A DNA stretch of 9,677 nt from CAYLZW01 sp964388085 (GCA_964388085.1 CAYLZW010000228.1:1-9677), one strand, 5' to 3'. Numbered from the stretch's first letter, positions 1 to 8,193 are shown. Notes: generated by a model from the letters alone, not told the origin. Translations and numbers: made by a program.

Positions 1-1550
1 GCGTCGAGGAATTCGGCCTTCTGGAAGCGCTCGAACTCCTCGATGGTGAGGTCCTCTTCGCCGACGACCTTCATCTGGTCGCCGATGCGCTGGCCCTCGC
101 GGTAGTAGGCGAGCAGGTACTTCACGCTGTCGACCCAGCCGTCGAAGTACACGGCGTCGAGCTTGTCCTTCATGGGCTCGAGGTACTTGGACCACGACTC
201 GAGCGGCGCGATGGCGGGGAAGCGCTTGGCGTAGGAGCGCGCGTAGGTCAGGCCGAGGAAGCAGCCGACCACGGCGAGCGTCGACTGCGTGACCGGCTCC
301 TCGAAGTTGCCGCCCGCGGGGGAGACGGTGCCGATGATGGTCGCCGAGCCCTGCGTCTCACCGAGGTTCGGATCGTCGAGGCGCACGAGGCCCGCGCGCT
401 CGTAGAAGGCGGCGATCAGCGAGCCGAGGTAGGCGGGGAAGGCCTCCTCGCCGGGGATCTCCTCGAGGCGGCCGGACATCTCGCGCAGCGCCTGCGCCCA
501 GCGGCTCGTCGAGTCGGCGAGCATCAGCACCTTGAGGCCCATCTGCCGGTAGTACTCGCCGAGGGTGATGGCCGTGTAGACGGACGCCTCGCGCGCGGCC
601 ACGGGCATCGACGACGTGTTGCAGATGATGATGGTGCGCTCCATGAGCGAGCGGCCCGTGCGCGGGTCCTCGAGCTCGGGGAACTCACGCAGGGTCTCGA
701 CGACCTCGCCCGCGCGCTCGCCGCAGGCGGCGACGATGACGACGTCGGCGTCGCCGTAGCGAGAGACCGACTGCTGGAACACCGTCTTGCCGGCGCCGAA
801 GGGGCCGGGCACGCAGGCGGTGCCGCCCTCGGCCACGGGGAAGAACGCGTCGACGATGCGCATGCGCGTCGAGAGCGGGTTGTTCGGCAACAGGCGCTCG
901 GCGTAGGCCTTGATGGGCTTCTTCACGGCCCACTGCTGCACCATGGTGATGTTGCGCTCTTCGCCGGTCTGCAGGCGCACCTTGGCGACGACGTCGTCGA
1001 CGGTGTACTCGCCGGCCTCGCGCACCTCGAGCACCTCCACCGAGCCGACGACGCCGAAGGGCACCATGACGCGGTGTGTGAACTGGCCCTCGGGCACGGT
1101 GCCGAGCGTGTGGCCCGCGAGCAGCTTGTCGCCCACCTTGGCGACGGGCGTCCACTGCCAGTCGGCCGTGCGATCGAGCGTCAGCAGGTAGGTGCCGCGC
1201 TTCAGGAAGAAGCCGGTGCGCTCCGCGAGCTCCACGAGGGGGTTGCCGAGGCCGTCGTAGACCATGCCGAGCAGGCCTGGCCCGAGCTCGATGCCGAGCA
1301 TCTCGAAGGTGAAGTCCACCTTCATGCCGACCTTGATGCCGCGCGTGTCCTCGAACACCTGCATGTCGCACTCGTCGCCGCGCACGCGGATGACCTCGGC
1401 CTTCAGCCGCAGCTCCTCGCCCTTCAGGGGCAGCGAGATGTAGGCCACCTCGTTCATGCGCACGTCGCCGGTGAAGCGCGTGGTCACCATGTTGCCGTTC
1501 ACGCCGACGACGACGCCGGACTTCTGGCTCTGGGAGGTCTGGTCAGTCAC
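1..1550 (-). CDS. atpA: V-type ATP synthase catalytic subunit A (3' end cut by window edge)
   Basis: Catalytic, nucleotide-binding subunit of the V1 head of a rotary V-type ATP synthase; it couples ATP hydrolysis or synthesis to H+ or Na+ movement across the inner membrane. About 516 residues are visible and roughly 60-80 are missing compared with the usual ~580-600. In order: N-terminal beta-barrel (residues ~12-80), the 'non-homologous' insert typical of A subunits (~110-190, with GTVPEGQF and MVPFG), the Walker A loop GPFGAGKT at 249-256 (Lys255), the ACGERAGE segment carrying the catalytic Glu, the Walker B region LMLADSTSRWAQ and the SLIAAFYERAG stretch. The start is GTG at 1550, with GGAG (1559-1562) eight bases upstream. 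It overlaps the stop of the preceding DUF2764 gene as GTGA. The short N-terminus and insert recall the chlamydial A subunit from memory. The A identity is very secure; the coupling ion cannot be read from this subunit. Confidence 0.97.
   Translation of the reverse strand, partial: MTDQTSQSQKSGVVVGVNGNMVTTRFTGDVRMNEVAYISLPLKGEELRLKAEVIRVRGDECDMQVFEDTRGIKVGMKVDFTFEMLGIELGPGLLGMVYDGLGNPLVELAERTGFFLKRGTYLLTLDRTADWQWTPVAKVGDKLLAGHTLGTVPEGQFTHRVMVPFGVVGSVEVLEVREAGEYTVDDVVAKVRLQTGEERNITMVQQWAVKKPIKAYAERLLPNNPLSTRMRIVDAFFPVAEGGTACVPGPFGAGKTVFQQSVSRYGDADVVIVAACGERAGEVVETLREFPELEDPRTGRSLMERTIIICNTSSMPVAAREASVYTAITLGEYYRQMGLKVLMLADSTSRWAQALREMSGRLEEIPGEEAFPAYLGSLIAAFYERAGLVRLDDPNLGETQGSATIIGTVSPAGGNFEEPVTQSTLAVVGCFLGLTYARSYAKRFPAIAPLESWSKYLEPMKDKLDAVYFDGWVDSVKYLLAYYREGQRIGDQMKVVGEEDLTIEEFERFQKAEFLD
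1547..1550 (-). other. GTGA stop/start overlap between DUF2764 gene and atpA
   Basis: On the minus strand the four bases GTGA contain both the GTG start of subunit A (1550-1548) and the TGA stop of the upstream DUF2764 gene (1549-1547). This overlap is the usual sign of translational coupling, and it fixes the A start because no better-placed start codon with a Shine-Dalgarno sequence is visible nearby. It suggests the two products are made in linked amounts. Confidence 0.85.
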
Positions 1551-2356
1551 TGGGCTTGCTCCATGCCGAGGCCATGCGGGAGGGCGAGGGCGGCCTCGAG
1601 GCGGCGCTCGCCTTCGCTGCGATCCCACGACGCCTCACGCTCTTTGATGCGCAGTTGGAAATAGAAGAGGAGGACGGTGTCGATGGAGAACAGCTCGAGG
1701 CCGCGCAGGCGCTCGTACTCTTGCCAGCGCAGCTGGTCGAGGGTGCGCTCCATCTCGACGAGGTCTTCGAGCTGGAGCGCCGCCTGCACCCGCGGGAACC
1801 AGGCGTGGCGCTTCTCGATGCCGAGCTCGTCGCCGCCATGGCGCTTGACCAGCACCTCCGCCGTCGAGTCGAAGTGCCCCTCCATCTGGCTGAGGAACTG
1901 GCTCTTCGTCATCGCTTCTCGACTGGCGATGAGGGCGGTGAGGGTCTCCTGCAGGTCGACGCTGAAGGCGGCGTAGCCTTTCAAGAACGGGCTCGTGGCC
2001 TTCTGATAGAGCATGTGCAGCCAGCGGCGGTGCAGCACGTGCTGCGGCATCGGCATCATCACCCAGTCGGGCAGCTCCGACGGCGGTGGGCCTGCCGGCG
2101 TCTGCCGGCGCCTCGTGCGCAGGATGCTGGTCAGCTCGCCGGATGAGGGCGAGCCGCCGGTCGCCTGCGCCTCGGCCTCCGCCATCAGACGGCAGGTCTC
2201 TTCGATCTCCTCGAGCAGCAGCGCGAGCTCGAGCTCGTGGCGCGCGGGGCCGTCGAGGACGGCGCGGGCCTTCTCGACCAGCGCGGCGCGTGTCATCGGC
2301 GGCGGCCCGTCGGGGGACATCCGCGGCAGGCTGGTGATGAGGTAGACGAGGGACAT
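1547..2356 (-). CDS. DUF2764 family protein of V-type ATPase operon
   Basis: 269-residue protein lying between the E and A subunit genes. The N-terminus VYLITSLPR (residues 4-12), followed by a Pro-rich turn and a helix, matches what I recall of DUF2764, a family restricted to V-type ATPase operons of Bacteroidota, Chlamydiota and some other bacteria. The rest looks mostly helical and highly charged, with no transmembrane segment and no signal peptide, so it should be cytoplasmic. Its operon position is the one held by the unnamed gene in the chlamydial cluster. Such operons lack a recognisable C (d-type stalk) subunit, so the family has been suspected of filling that role; this is inference, and nothing in the sequence shows it directly. 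Start ATG at 2356, with GAGGAG (2366-2371) nine bases upstream and a 48-base gap after the E gene. Residues ~70-95 form a low-complexity Ser/Pro/Arg linker. Confidence 0.78.
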   Translation of the reverse strand: MSLVYLITSLPRMSPDGPPPMTRAALVEKARAVLDGPARHELELALLLEEIEETCRLMAEAEAQATGGSPSSGELTSILRTRRRQTPAGPPPSELPDWVMMPMPQHVLHRRWLHMLYQKATSPFLKGYAAFSVDLQETLTALIASREAMTKSQFLSQMEGHFDSTAEVLVKRHGGDELGIEKRHAWFPRVQAALQLEDLVEMERTLDQLRWQEYERLRGLELFSIDTVLLFYFQLRIKEREASWDRSEGERRLEAALALPHGLGMEQAQ

Positions 2357-2404
2357 GCCGATGAGCTCCTCGGGCGCGGCGCCCGTTTGCTGCGCGAGCT
2401 CGGG

Positions 2405-3076
2405 TCAGGCGCTGGCGACGTGCTGGCCGTTGCGGTTCAGGGCCGATTTGCCCTTCTCGCCGTCGTCGAGCGCGAAGTAGCGGCGCAGCGCCGGGTCCAC
2501 GAGCTGCGTGAGCTCCTGCGCGACGGCCGCCTTCGAGAAGTCCCAGGCGAAGGACTCGCCCTTCTTCGAGATGCGGAAGCCGATCAGACCGCTCTCGTCG
2601 ACGAGCGTGAGGTCACGACCGGCGAGGGCGCTCTTGAGCTCGCCGGTGAAGAAGCCCTCGAGCTGCTTTCGCGTCTCGGGGGAGAGCGCGAGCTCGATGT
2701 CGGCGCCGCCCTCCGCGTAGCGCACGCACAGCTCTCTCAAGGTGCTCTTCAAAAAGCCCGCGTCCTCGAGCACGCCCTTGACCGGATCGGCGACGACCGG
2801 GTGGATGACCTGCGCCTTGATGCGGGCCTCGAAGCGGAGCACGAAGTCGCGCGCGGCCATGGTCAGCTCGGCGTCGAGCTGGCTCTTCAAGCGCTCGCGC
2901 TCCTGCCTGGCGCTCTGCAGGAGCTGCTCGGCCTTCGCCGTGGCGTCGGCGACGATGTCGGCCGCCTTCTGCTCCGCCTCCTCGATCACGCGGCGCTTCT
3001 CGGCCTCTCCTGCGTCGACGCCGTCCTTCTTCAGACGGCCGATCAGCTCCGCGACGCCGCTGGTCGATTGGGACAT
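2405..3076 (-). CDS. atpE: V-type ATP synthase subunit E (peripheral stalk)
   Basis: 223-residue peripheral-stalk subunit, which with its partner (G/H type) forms the stator that stops the A/B head turning against the membrane sector. Residues ~10-80 are a long charged amphipathic helix rich in Glu, Lys, Arg and Ala (including EEAEQKAADIVADATAKAE), typical of the coiled-coil half of subunit E. Residues ~85-205 form the globular C-terminal domain that touches subunits A and B; they include LTLVDESGLIGFRI, resembling the conserved 'GG(V/I)' strand region of the family. Length is close to the usual 190-230. Start ATG at 3076, with GGAGGAG (3085-3091) eight bases upstream. It is the first gene of the visible minus-strand operon, followed 48 bases later by the DUF2764 gene. 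The last ~15 residues (Ser, Asn and Gln rich) look like an unstructured tail. Confidence 0.9.
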   Translation of the reverse strand: MSQSTSGVAELIGRLKKDGVDAGEAEKRRVIEEAEQKAADIVADATAKAEQLLQSARQERERLKSQLDAELTMAARDFVLRFEARIKAQVIHPVVADPVKGVLEDAGFLKSTLRELCVRYAEGGADIELALSPETRKQLEGFFTGELKSALAGRDLTLVDESGLIGFRISKKGESFAWDFSKAAVAQELTQLVDPALRRYFALDDGEKGKSALNRNGQHVASA

Positions 3077-3344
3077 GGGCTTTGCTCCTCCGCTCGCGGC
3101 GCTTGGGCCCGAGTTTGAACGCTCGCGTATAGGTCACCGCAACCCCTACCGTCAGGTGGAATGTGCCGCAAACCGGCCCCGTCAAAAGTGCTTATTTTCC
3201 CACGTCTTACGGCATCCCGTGGTGTTCGAGCCCCAAGGAAGGCGCCCGGCGCGCCGCGGATCCGGCGGACAGGGGGCCCCCGCACGCGGCAAAGCGCGCG
3301 CACCCGCGTTGTCACGGCAGGGGGCGAATGCCAGCTTGCAGGCG
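3077..3344. other. Divergent intergenic region between V-ATPase operon and SNF2 gene
   Basis: 268 bases separate the start of subunit E (minus) from the start of the SNF2 gene (plus), so promoters for both directions should lie here. The stretch 3111-3200 is the least GC-rich part of the neighbourhood, including an AAAAG...TTATTTT segment at 3184-3198. The half nearer the SNF2 gene (3230-3340) is extremely GC-rich and shows no promoter-like boxes I would defend. I found no clear operator palindrome or riboswitch-like fold. Confidence 0.6.
3126..3155 (-). promoter_or_regulatory. Weak candidate sigma70-type promoter for V-ATPase operon
   Basis: Read on the minus strand, CTGACG (3155-3150) and TATACG (3131-3126) are separated by 18 bases and each matches four of six consensus positions of -35 and -10 boxes. 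A transcript from here would begin about 40 bases before the subunit E start codon. A second possible -35, TTGACG (3185-3180), has no good -10 at the right distance. Weak by inspection only; a GC-rich genome can show such matches by chance. Confidence 0.25.
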
Positions 3345-6300
3345 ATGCAAGCCGGGCTGAAGAAGCGGGCGCTCCGCCTCCTCGACGACGTCACCGCGGC
3401 CGAAGGCTCCCTGCTGTTCGCGCCCGGCGAGGTGCTGGCGGCGCTGGTTCGCGCGCGCTCGCCGCGGGCGGCGAACCTCGTGTTCACGTTCACGAGCGGC
3501 GTGGATCCGAGGTGGACGGGCCAGCACACGCTCCGGGTGCTGCTCGACGCCCAGCGGCGGGGCTACGCGCGCGGCACCATCCCGGCGAGCGTGGTGGCGA
3601 GCGCGCTCGAGCACGTCGTCTGTGTGCTCGAGGGGCCGGGGGTGACGCTGCCCGAGATCGAGGTGCCGGCGCCGCCACGCGACGCCGACGACGAGGACGG
3701 CGTCGGTCGTTGGGCTCGAGCGCATGACGTCGAGCCCCTGCTGCGGCTGCCCGCGCACCACGTCGCGCACCGGGTGCAGCACGGAGGACGCCCGTGGCTG
3801 CAGGCTGCCTTCCGCCGCGAGAGCGCGCACTTGAAGACGCTGCGCAAGCGCACGCTTGCACGGGTGCGCTCGCGACGAGGCTTCGAGGACGAGATCCTCA
3901 TCGTGGACGAGATCGACCGGCTGCTGCGGAGCGCGGCCAAGGTGCGCGCGCAGTCGAGCGCCCTGCTGGAGGAGCAGCCGGATCTCAACGACCTGCCCGC
4001 GCCCGACGAAGAGGTGCACGCCGGTGTGCTCGCGCGCCTGCTCGAGCTGCGGGCGCGCACCGCAGGCGCGCATGGCCTGACGCTCGGACCGCGGCTGCAC
4101 GAGCCGACGGCGCTGGCTCTCGAGGAGGATCCGCCGGCCTTCGTCACCTACGGCAACCAGGGCGGGCACCGCGTGGAGCTGTCCGCTTGGCGAACCGCCG
4201 CGCTCGAGATCACGCGCGGGCATTCGGCGGAAGAGAACGACCTCGGCGTGGACGCCGCCCTCTGCGCCCTCGAGGCCATGATCGACGTCGTGCGAGAGCC
4301 GTGCGAGCGAGAGCGCGAGGCGCTCATCGACCTCATCGGCAGGGCGCCATGGCAGCGTCTGCTCGTGGCGCTCGAGACCTCGGCGCCGGGCCAAAAGCGC
4401 GCCGCCCCCGAGGTCGCCGAGGTCAGCTGGCGCCTCGAGAGCGCCTGGCACGGCTTCGAGCCGGTGCCCTACCTGCACAAGCGCAAGAAGGCGGGCGGCC
4501 TCACCGCGGGCACGCGGCTCGCGTTGCAGCGCATCCTCGACGACGACAAGCTGCCGCTGGTAGCGCAGGACCGCGCGGCGGCGTCGGCCCAGCTCGGCGC
4601 GCGGCACGCGATGCACCCAAACGGCGCCGCGCTCGAGGCCCTCGAGGGCCACCCGCGCGTGTACCTCGAGGACGACCTCACGACGCCGATCAGCATCGAA
4701 CGGACGCCGCTCTCGCTGCTGGTGGACGAGGTCTCGGGAGGCTTTCGGCTCGGCGTCGGGCTCGGCCCCCTCCGGCTCGACGCCGTGGACGTCAGCGAGG
4801 CGCTCGAGCGGGGCCGCGCGCTGGTGACCGTGTCCGCGGCGAAGGCCACCTTGCACGTCACGCGCGTCGACAAACAGCTCCGCCCGCTGCTCGACACGCT
4901 GTGCCGCGTCGACGCCGTCATCCCGGCCGAGGAGAAGGACGCGCTCTTGCGTGCGGTGCACCCCTACGAGGAAAAGCTCGCGGTGCGCCTGCCCGCGCCC
5001 CTTCAGGGCGACGTCGTCGAGGCCGCGGTGCTCCCCGTGGTCCGGCTCGATCCGCTGGCAGGCGGCGCCTTGCGCGTGAGCGTCGGCGTGCGTTCGTTCG
5101 AGGGCGCTCCCTTCCTCGTGCCCGGCGAAGGCGAGCCCGAGCTGACGGCCCTCGTCGAGGGGCGTCGCGTGACCGCGCGGCGCGACCTCGAGCGCGAGCG
5201 GTCCGGCGCGCGGGCGCTCGTCGAGGAGCTGCCCCTGCCCGATCACAGCGAGGACGGCCCCTGGCGTTACTACCTCGCCGACGCGGAGGAGGCGCTCGAC
5301 GTCATCGGCGCCCTCGCGCCGGACGGCGTGGCGCGAGACGGCGTGGCGATTGAGTGGCCGGAGGAGAAGCCGCGCGTGCGCGTCGGCCGCACGCTGACGG
5401 CGGCGGCGCTGCGCGTCGAGGTCAGCGAGCGCAAGGACTGGCTCGGGCTCGAGGGCGGGGCGGACATCGACGGCGAGCGCGTCGCGTTGGCGTTGCTGCT
5501 CGACGAGGCGCGCAAGGGCGCGCGCTACATCGCGCTCTCGAACGATCGCTTCATACAGCTCTCGAAGGAGCTGCGCGCCAAGCTCACGTCGCTGGCGGAG
5601 GCGGCCAGCGAGGTGCGCGGCCACGTCGAGGTGGGGCTCGCGGCGGCGTCCGCGCTCTGTGACCTGCAGCAGGCGGGAGCCGCCGTGGAGGGCACGCGGG
5701 TATGGACGGAGCTGCTCGAGAGGATGCGCGCCGCCCGCGATCTATCCCCGACGCTGCCGCGCGCGCTGACGGCGGATCTTCGGCCGTACCAGCTCGAGGG
5801 CTTCGCGTGGCTGAAGCGGCTCTCGACCTGGGGCGTGGGCGCCGTGCTCGCCGACGACATGGGCCTCGGCAAGACGCTCCAGGCCATCGCGCTGCTGGTC
5901 GATCGCCAGCAGCTCGGCCCGCAGCTCGTGGTCGCGCCGACGAGCGTGTGCTTCTCCTGGCAGCGCGAGATCGAGCGCTTCGCGCCGAGCCTCCGTGCGC
6001 GCCTGCTCGCGGGCAACGATCGGAAGGCGTTGCTCGAGGAGCTCGGCCCGCGTGACGTCGTCATCGCGAGCTGGGGCGTGCTGCTGCGCGACATCGACGA
6101 GCTCTCCCGGCGCCGCTTCGCGACCTTCGTCATGGACGAGGCGCAGGCCATCAAGAACGCCGCCACCCGCAGGGCCCGCGCGGCGCGCGACATCGACGCC
6201 GACTGGCGCCTCGCGTTGACGGGCACCCCCGTCGAGAACCACCTCGGCGAGCTGTGGGCCATCTTCCGCGCGGCCGCGCCCGGGTTGCTCGGCAGCTGGG

Positions 6301-7202
6301 AGCAGTTCAAGGCGCGCTTCGCCGTGCCCATCGAGCGCCATCGTGACGAGAAGGCGCGGCGCGCGCTCAGCCGCTTGATCCGGCCGTTCCTGCTGCGCCG
6401 CACGAAGGCGGCGGTGGCGGAGGACCTCCCCGCGCGCACCGAGGTCGTGCACCACGTGGAGCTCTCGGACGACGAGCGGCGCGCCTACGAGGACGTCCGC
6501 CTCGCCATTTTGGCCAAGCTCGAGGGCGACGGCGCGCCGAGCGTCTGGGACGGACAGCACCAGAACGACAAGCGCTTCGAGATCCTGAGCGCGCTGACCC
6601 GCCTGCGCATGCGCGCCTGCCACCCCGCCCTCGACGGCGATCACGCGAGCACGCCGTCGTCGAAGCAGAAGGCCGTGTTGCGCATCGCCGCGAACCTGAA
6701 GGACGGCGGACACCGCGCGCTCGTGTTCAGCCAATTCACGAGCCACCTCGGCCTCTTGCGCGGCGCGCTCGAGCAAGAGGGCTTCACCACGCTCTACCTC
6801 GACGGCTCGACGCCACAGGCCGAGCGCGCGCGCCTCGTAGACCGCTTCCAGGGAGGCGAGGGCGATCTGTTCCTCATCTCGCTGAAGGCCGGCGGCGTCG
6901 GCTTGAACCTGACGGCGGCGGATTATGTGCTCCTGCTCGACCCCTGGTGGAACCCCGCCGTCGAGGACCAGGCCGCGGATCGCGCGCATCGAATCGGCCA
7001 GCAGAAACCGGTGACGATTTACAAGCTGGTCGCGCGCGGCACCATCGAGGAGTCGATCCTCTCGCTGCAGGCGGACAAGCGGCGGCTCGTCGACGACGTG
7101 CTCGAGGGCAGCGGCAGCGCCGGCTCGCTCAGCACGCGCGAGCTGGTGGCGCTCATTGAGCAGCGCGGCCACATGGAGGCGCGCCTCGTGCCGGCGCCCT
7201 GA
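3345..7202 (+). CDS. Large SNF2-family DNA-dependent ATPase/helicase with long uncharacterised N-terminal region
   Basis: About 1285 residues. The C-terminal part is a complete SNF2 (Swi2/Snf2, superfamily 2) motor, an ATP-driven translocase on double-stranded DNA: Q-motif-like LRPYQLEGF at 812-820, Walker A DDMGLGKT at 837-844 (Lys843), DEAQ at 931-934, LTGTP at 958-962, then helicase lobe 2 with LVFSQF, AGGVGLNL (from ~1182), DPWWNPA at 1199-1205 and the arginine-finger motif DRAHRIGQ at 1212-1219. Residues ~696-749 resemble the strand-rich segment that precedes the motor in bacterial SNF2 proteins. The first ~690 residues match nothing I recognise; I see no SWIM zinc finger and no nuclease motif. 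The chosen start, ATG 3345, lacks a well-spaced Shine-Dalgarno. In-frame TTG 3336 lies 11 bases after AGGGGG (3319-3324) and is an alternative. The open frame reaches back to 2742, but that part is antisense to atpE and is not coding. Likely role in chromatin-like or transcription/repair remodelling is inferred from family only. Confidence 0.93.
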   Translation: MQAGLKKRALRLLDDVTAAEGSLLFAPGEVLAALVRARSPRAANLVFTFTSGVDPRWTGQHTLRVLLDAQRRGYARGTIPASVVASALEHVVCVLEGPGVTLPEIEVPAPPRDADDEDGVGRWARAHDVEPLLRLPAHHVAHRVQHGGRPWLQAAFRRESAHLKTLRKRTLARVRSRRGFEDEILIVDEIDRLLRSAAKVRAQSSALLEEQPDLNDLPAPDEEVHAGVLARLLELRARTAGAHGLTLGPRLHEPTALALEEDPPAFVTYGNQGGHRVELSAWRTAALEITRGHSAEENDLGVDAALCALEAMIDVVREPCEREREALIDLIGRAPWQRLLVALETSAPGQKRAAPEVAEVSWRLESAWHGFEPVPYLHKRKKAGGLTAGTRLALQRILDDDKLPLVAQDRAAASAQLGARHAMHPNGAALEALEGHPRVYLEDDLTTPISIERTPLSLLVDEVSGGFRLGVGLGPLRLDAVDVSEALERGRALVTVSAAKATLHVTRVDKQLRPLLDTLCRVDAVIPAEEKDALLRAVHPYEEKLAVRLPAPLQGDVVEAAVLPVVRLDPLAGGALRVSVGVRSFEGAPFLVPGEGEPELTALVEGRRVTARRDLERERSGARALVEELPLPDHSEDGPWRYYLADAEEALDVIGALAPDGVARDGVAIEWPEEKPRVRVGRTLTAAALRVEVSERKDWLGLEGGADIDGERVALALLLDEARKGARYIALSNDRFIQLSKELRAKLTSLAEAASEVRGHVEVGLAAASALCDLQQAGAAVEGTRVWTELLERMRAARDLSPTLPRALTADLRPYQLEGFAWLKRLSTWGVGAVLADDMGLGKTLQAIALLVDRQQLGPQLVVAPTSVCFSWQREIERFAPSLRARLLAGNDRKALLEELGPRDVVIASWGVLLRDIDELSRRRFATFVMDEAQAIKNAATRRARAARDIDADWRLALTGTPVENHLGELWAIFRAAAPGLLGSWEQFKARFAVPIERHRDEKARRALSRLIRPFLLRRTKAAVAEDLPARTEVVHHVELSDDERRAYEDVRLAILAKLEGDGAPSVWDGQHQNDKRFEILSALTRLRMRACHPALDGDHASTPSSKQKAVLRIAANLKDGGHRALVFSQFTSHLGLLRGALEQEGFTTLYLDGSTPQAERARLVDRFQGGEGDLFLISLKAGGVGLNLTAADYVLLLDPWWNPAVEDQAADRAHRIGQQKPVTIYKLVARGTIEESILSLQADKRRLVDDVLEGSGSAGSLSTRELVALIEQRGHMEARLVPAP

Positions 7203-7266
7203 GGCGTTCTGCAGCGCGCAAAACTTCACGTGATGCGACGAATGTGGCCGTCTCTAGGCTGCCTGA

Positions 7267-8166
7267 ATGCGCGCGTTCGTCGTCGACAGGGCAAGGCAGG
7301 ACCACCGACGGCTGGCGCTCCTCGCCGCGGCGCTGCTCGGTTGCGGCGCCTTGTCGCAGGGCTGCAATTGCGGCGGTGCGCCGGCGCCGCCCGGGACCAG
7401 CTCGTTCTTCTGCACCTGTGAGTGCGGCATCTTCGTCCTCGGCAACCCGGTGGAGGGCAGCACGCGGCTGACGCCGCGCTTCGAGGTCTGCCTGACCCCG
7501 GAGGACATGCCCGCGGACCGGCCGCTGCTGGCCAGTGACGTCGTCAATCTATGTGATGACGCCTGCGCCGGCACCATCTCGAGCGCCGTGCGCGAGGTGG
7601 GCTGCGTCGACCGGCCGGATCTGTGCGAGCAGATCGCGTGCGCCGACGAGATCTGCCGCTCCGCGAGCGGCCGCATTCGCGACGTGTTCGTGCCGGAGAT
7701 CAGCGACGCCGGGGTCGGCGACATCCCCGACGCCGCGCTGCTCTCGTTCGGCTTCTCCGAAGGCTGTCGCGCCGAGCACCGGGACGCCGGGTTGTTCCCC
7801 TGCGAGGAAGACCCTTGCGCCTTGGAGGACGTTCGCGGCGTCGCCGTGTGTGGCGACGGCGTCCTGCAGGAGGGCGAGGAGTGCGACGGGATGTGCAATG
7901 TCTTCGCCATCTGCGCCGGCGTCGTGTCGGGCACCCACGGCTCCGTGCGCTGCAGAGACGATTGCACCTACGACCTCAGCGGCTGTGTCGCGCTGGACGA
8001 GGACGCCGGGCCCGCGCCGGTGTACGAGGACTGTCGCGCACAGGGCGAAGCGGCGCTGCAAAGTCGCGTCCTCGACGTGCTGCACGCCTGTACCGTGGTC
8101 GAGCCCTCGCGGGCCGGAGCCGCATGCGCGCGCGAGGCGAGCGCACCGCTTTGCATGACCCGTTGA
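7267..8166 (+). CDS. Cysteine-rich lipoprotein with myxobacterial disulfide repeat
   Basis: 299 residues. A basic n-region (Arg8, Arg10, Arg14, Arg15) and hydrophobic stretch 16-25 lead to LLGC with Cys26, a good signal peptidase II lipobox; SQGC at Cys33 is a poorer alternative. Export and lipid anchoring in the envelope are therefore likely. I count 27 cysteines across the protein. Residues 195-240 (CGDGVLQEGEECDG ... CRDDC ... SGC) match the pattern of the Myxococcus cysteine-rich repeat (DUF4215-like), here as a single copy. Three Asp-Ala-Gly tripeptides lie in the loops, a habit of myxobacterial secreted proteins. The start is well fixed: an in-frame TGA stands immediately before ATG 7267. 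No good Shine-Dalgarno is visible. It begins 64 bases after the SNF2 stop in the same direction and may share its transcript. Function unknown; no catalytic motif seen. Confidence 0.85.
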   Translation: MRAFVVDRARQDHRRLALLAAALLGCGALSQGCNCGGAPAPPGTSSFFCTCECGIFVLGNPVEGSTRLTPRFEVCLTPEDMPADRPLLASDVVNLCDDACAGTISSAVREVGCVDRPDLCEQIACADEICRSASGRIRDVFVPEISDAGVGDIPDAALLSFGFSEGCRAEHRDAGLFPCEEDPCALEDVRGVAVCGDGVLQEGEECDGMCNVFAICAGVVSGTHGSVRCRDDCTYDLSGCVALDEDAGPAPVYEDCRAQGEAALQSRVLDVLHACTVVEPSRAGAACAREASAPLCMTR

Positions 8167-8193
8167 ATGACCCTCTTTCGAGGGAAGTCTCAC

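Noticed and set aside
2742..3344. Upstream extension of the SNF2 frame to 2742
   Set aside because: This part is antisense to the well-supported atpE gene and to the divergent promoter region; its Ser/Arg-rich translation has no family features.
3312..5624. 770-codon open frame on the minus strand opposite the SNF2 gene
   Set aside because: Its translation is an Arg/Ala/His/Leu-rich string without domain features. Long antisense frames are expected opposite GC-rich genes, and the plus-strand frame carries the clear SNF2 motifs.
3345..7202. SNF2 gene as part of a phage-defence system such as DISARM
   Set aside because: No methyltransferase, nuclease, phospholipase-D or other DISARM partner lies in the window; its neighbours are V-ATPase and lipoprotein genes.
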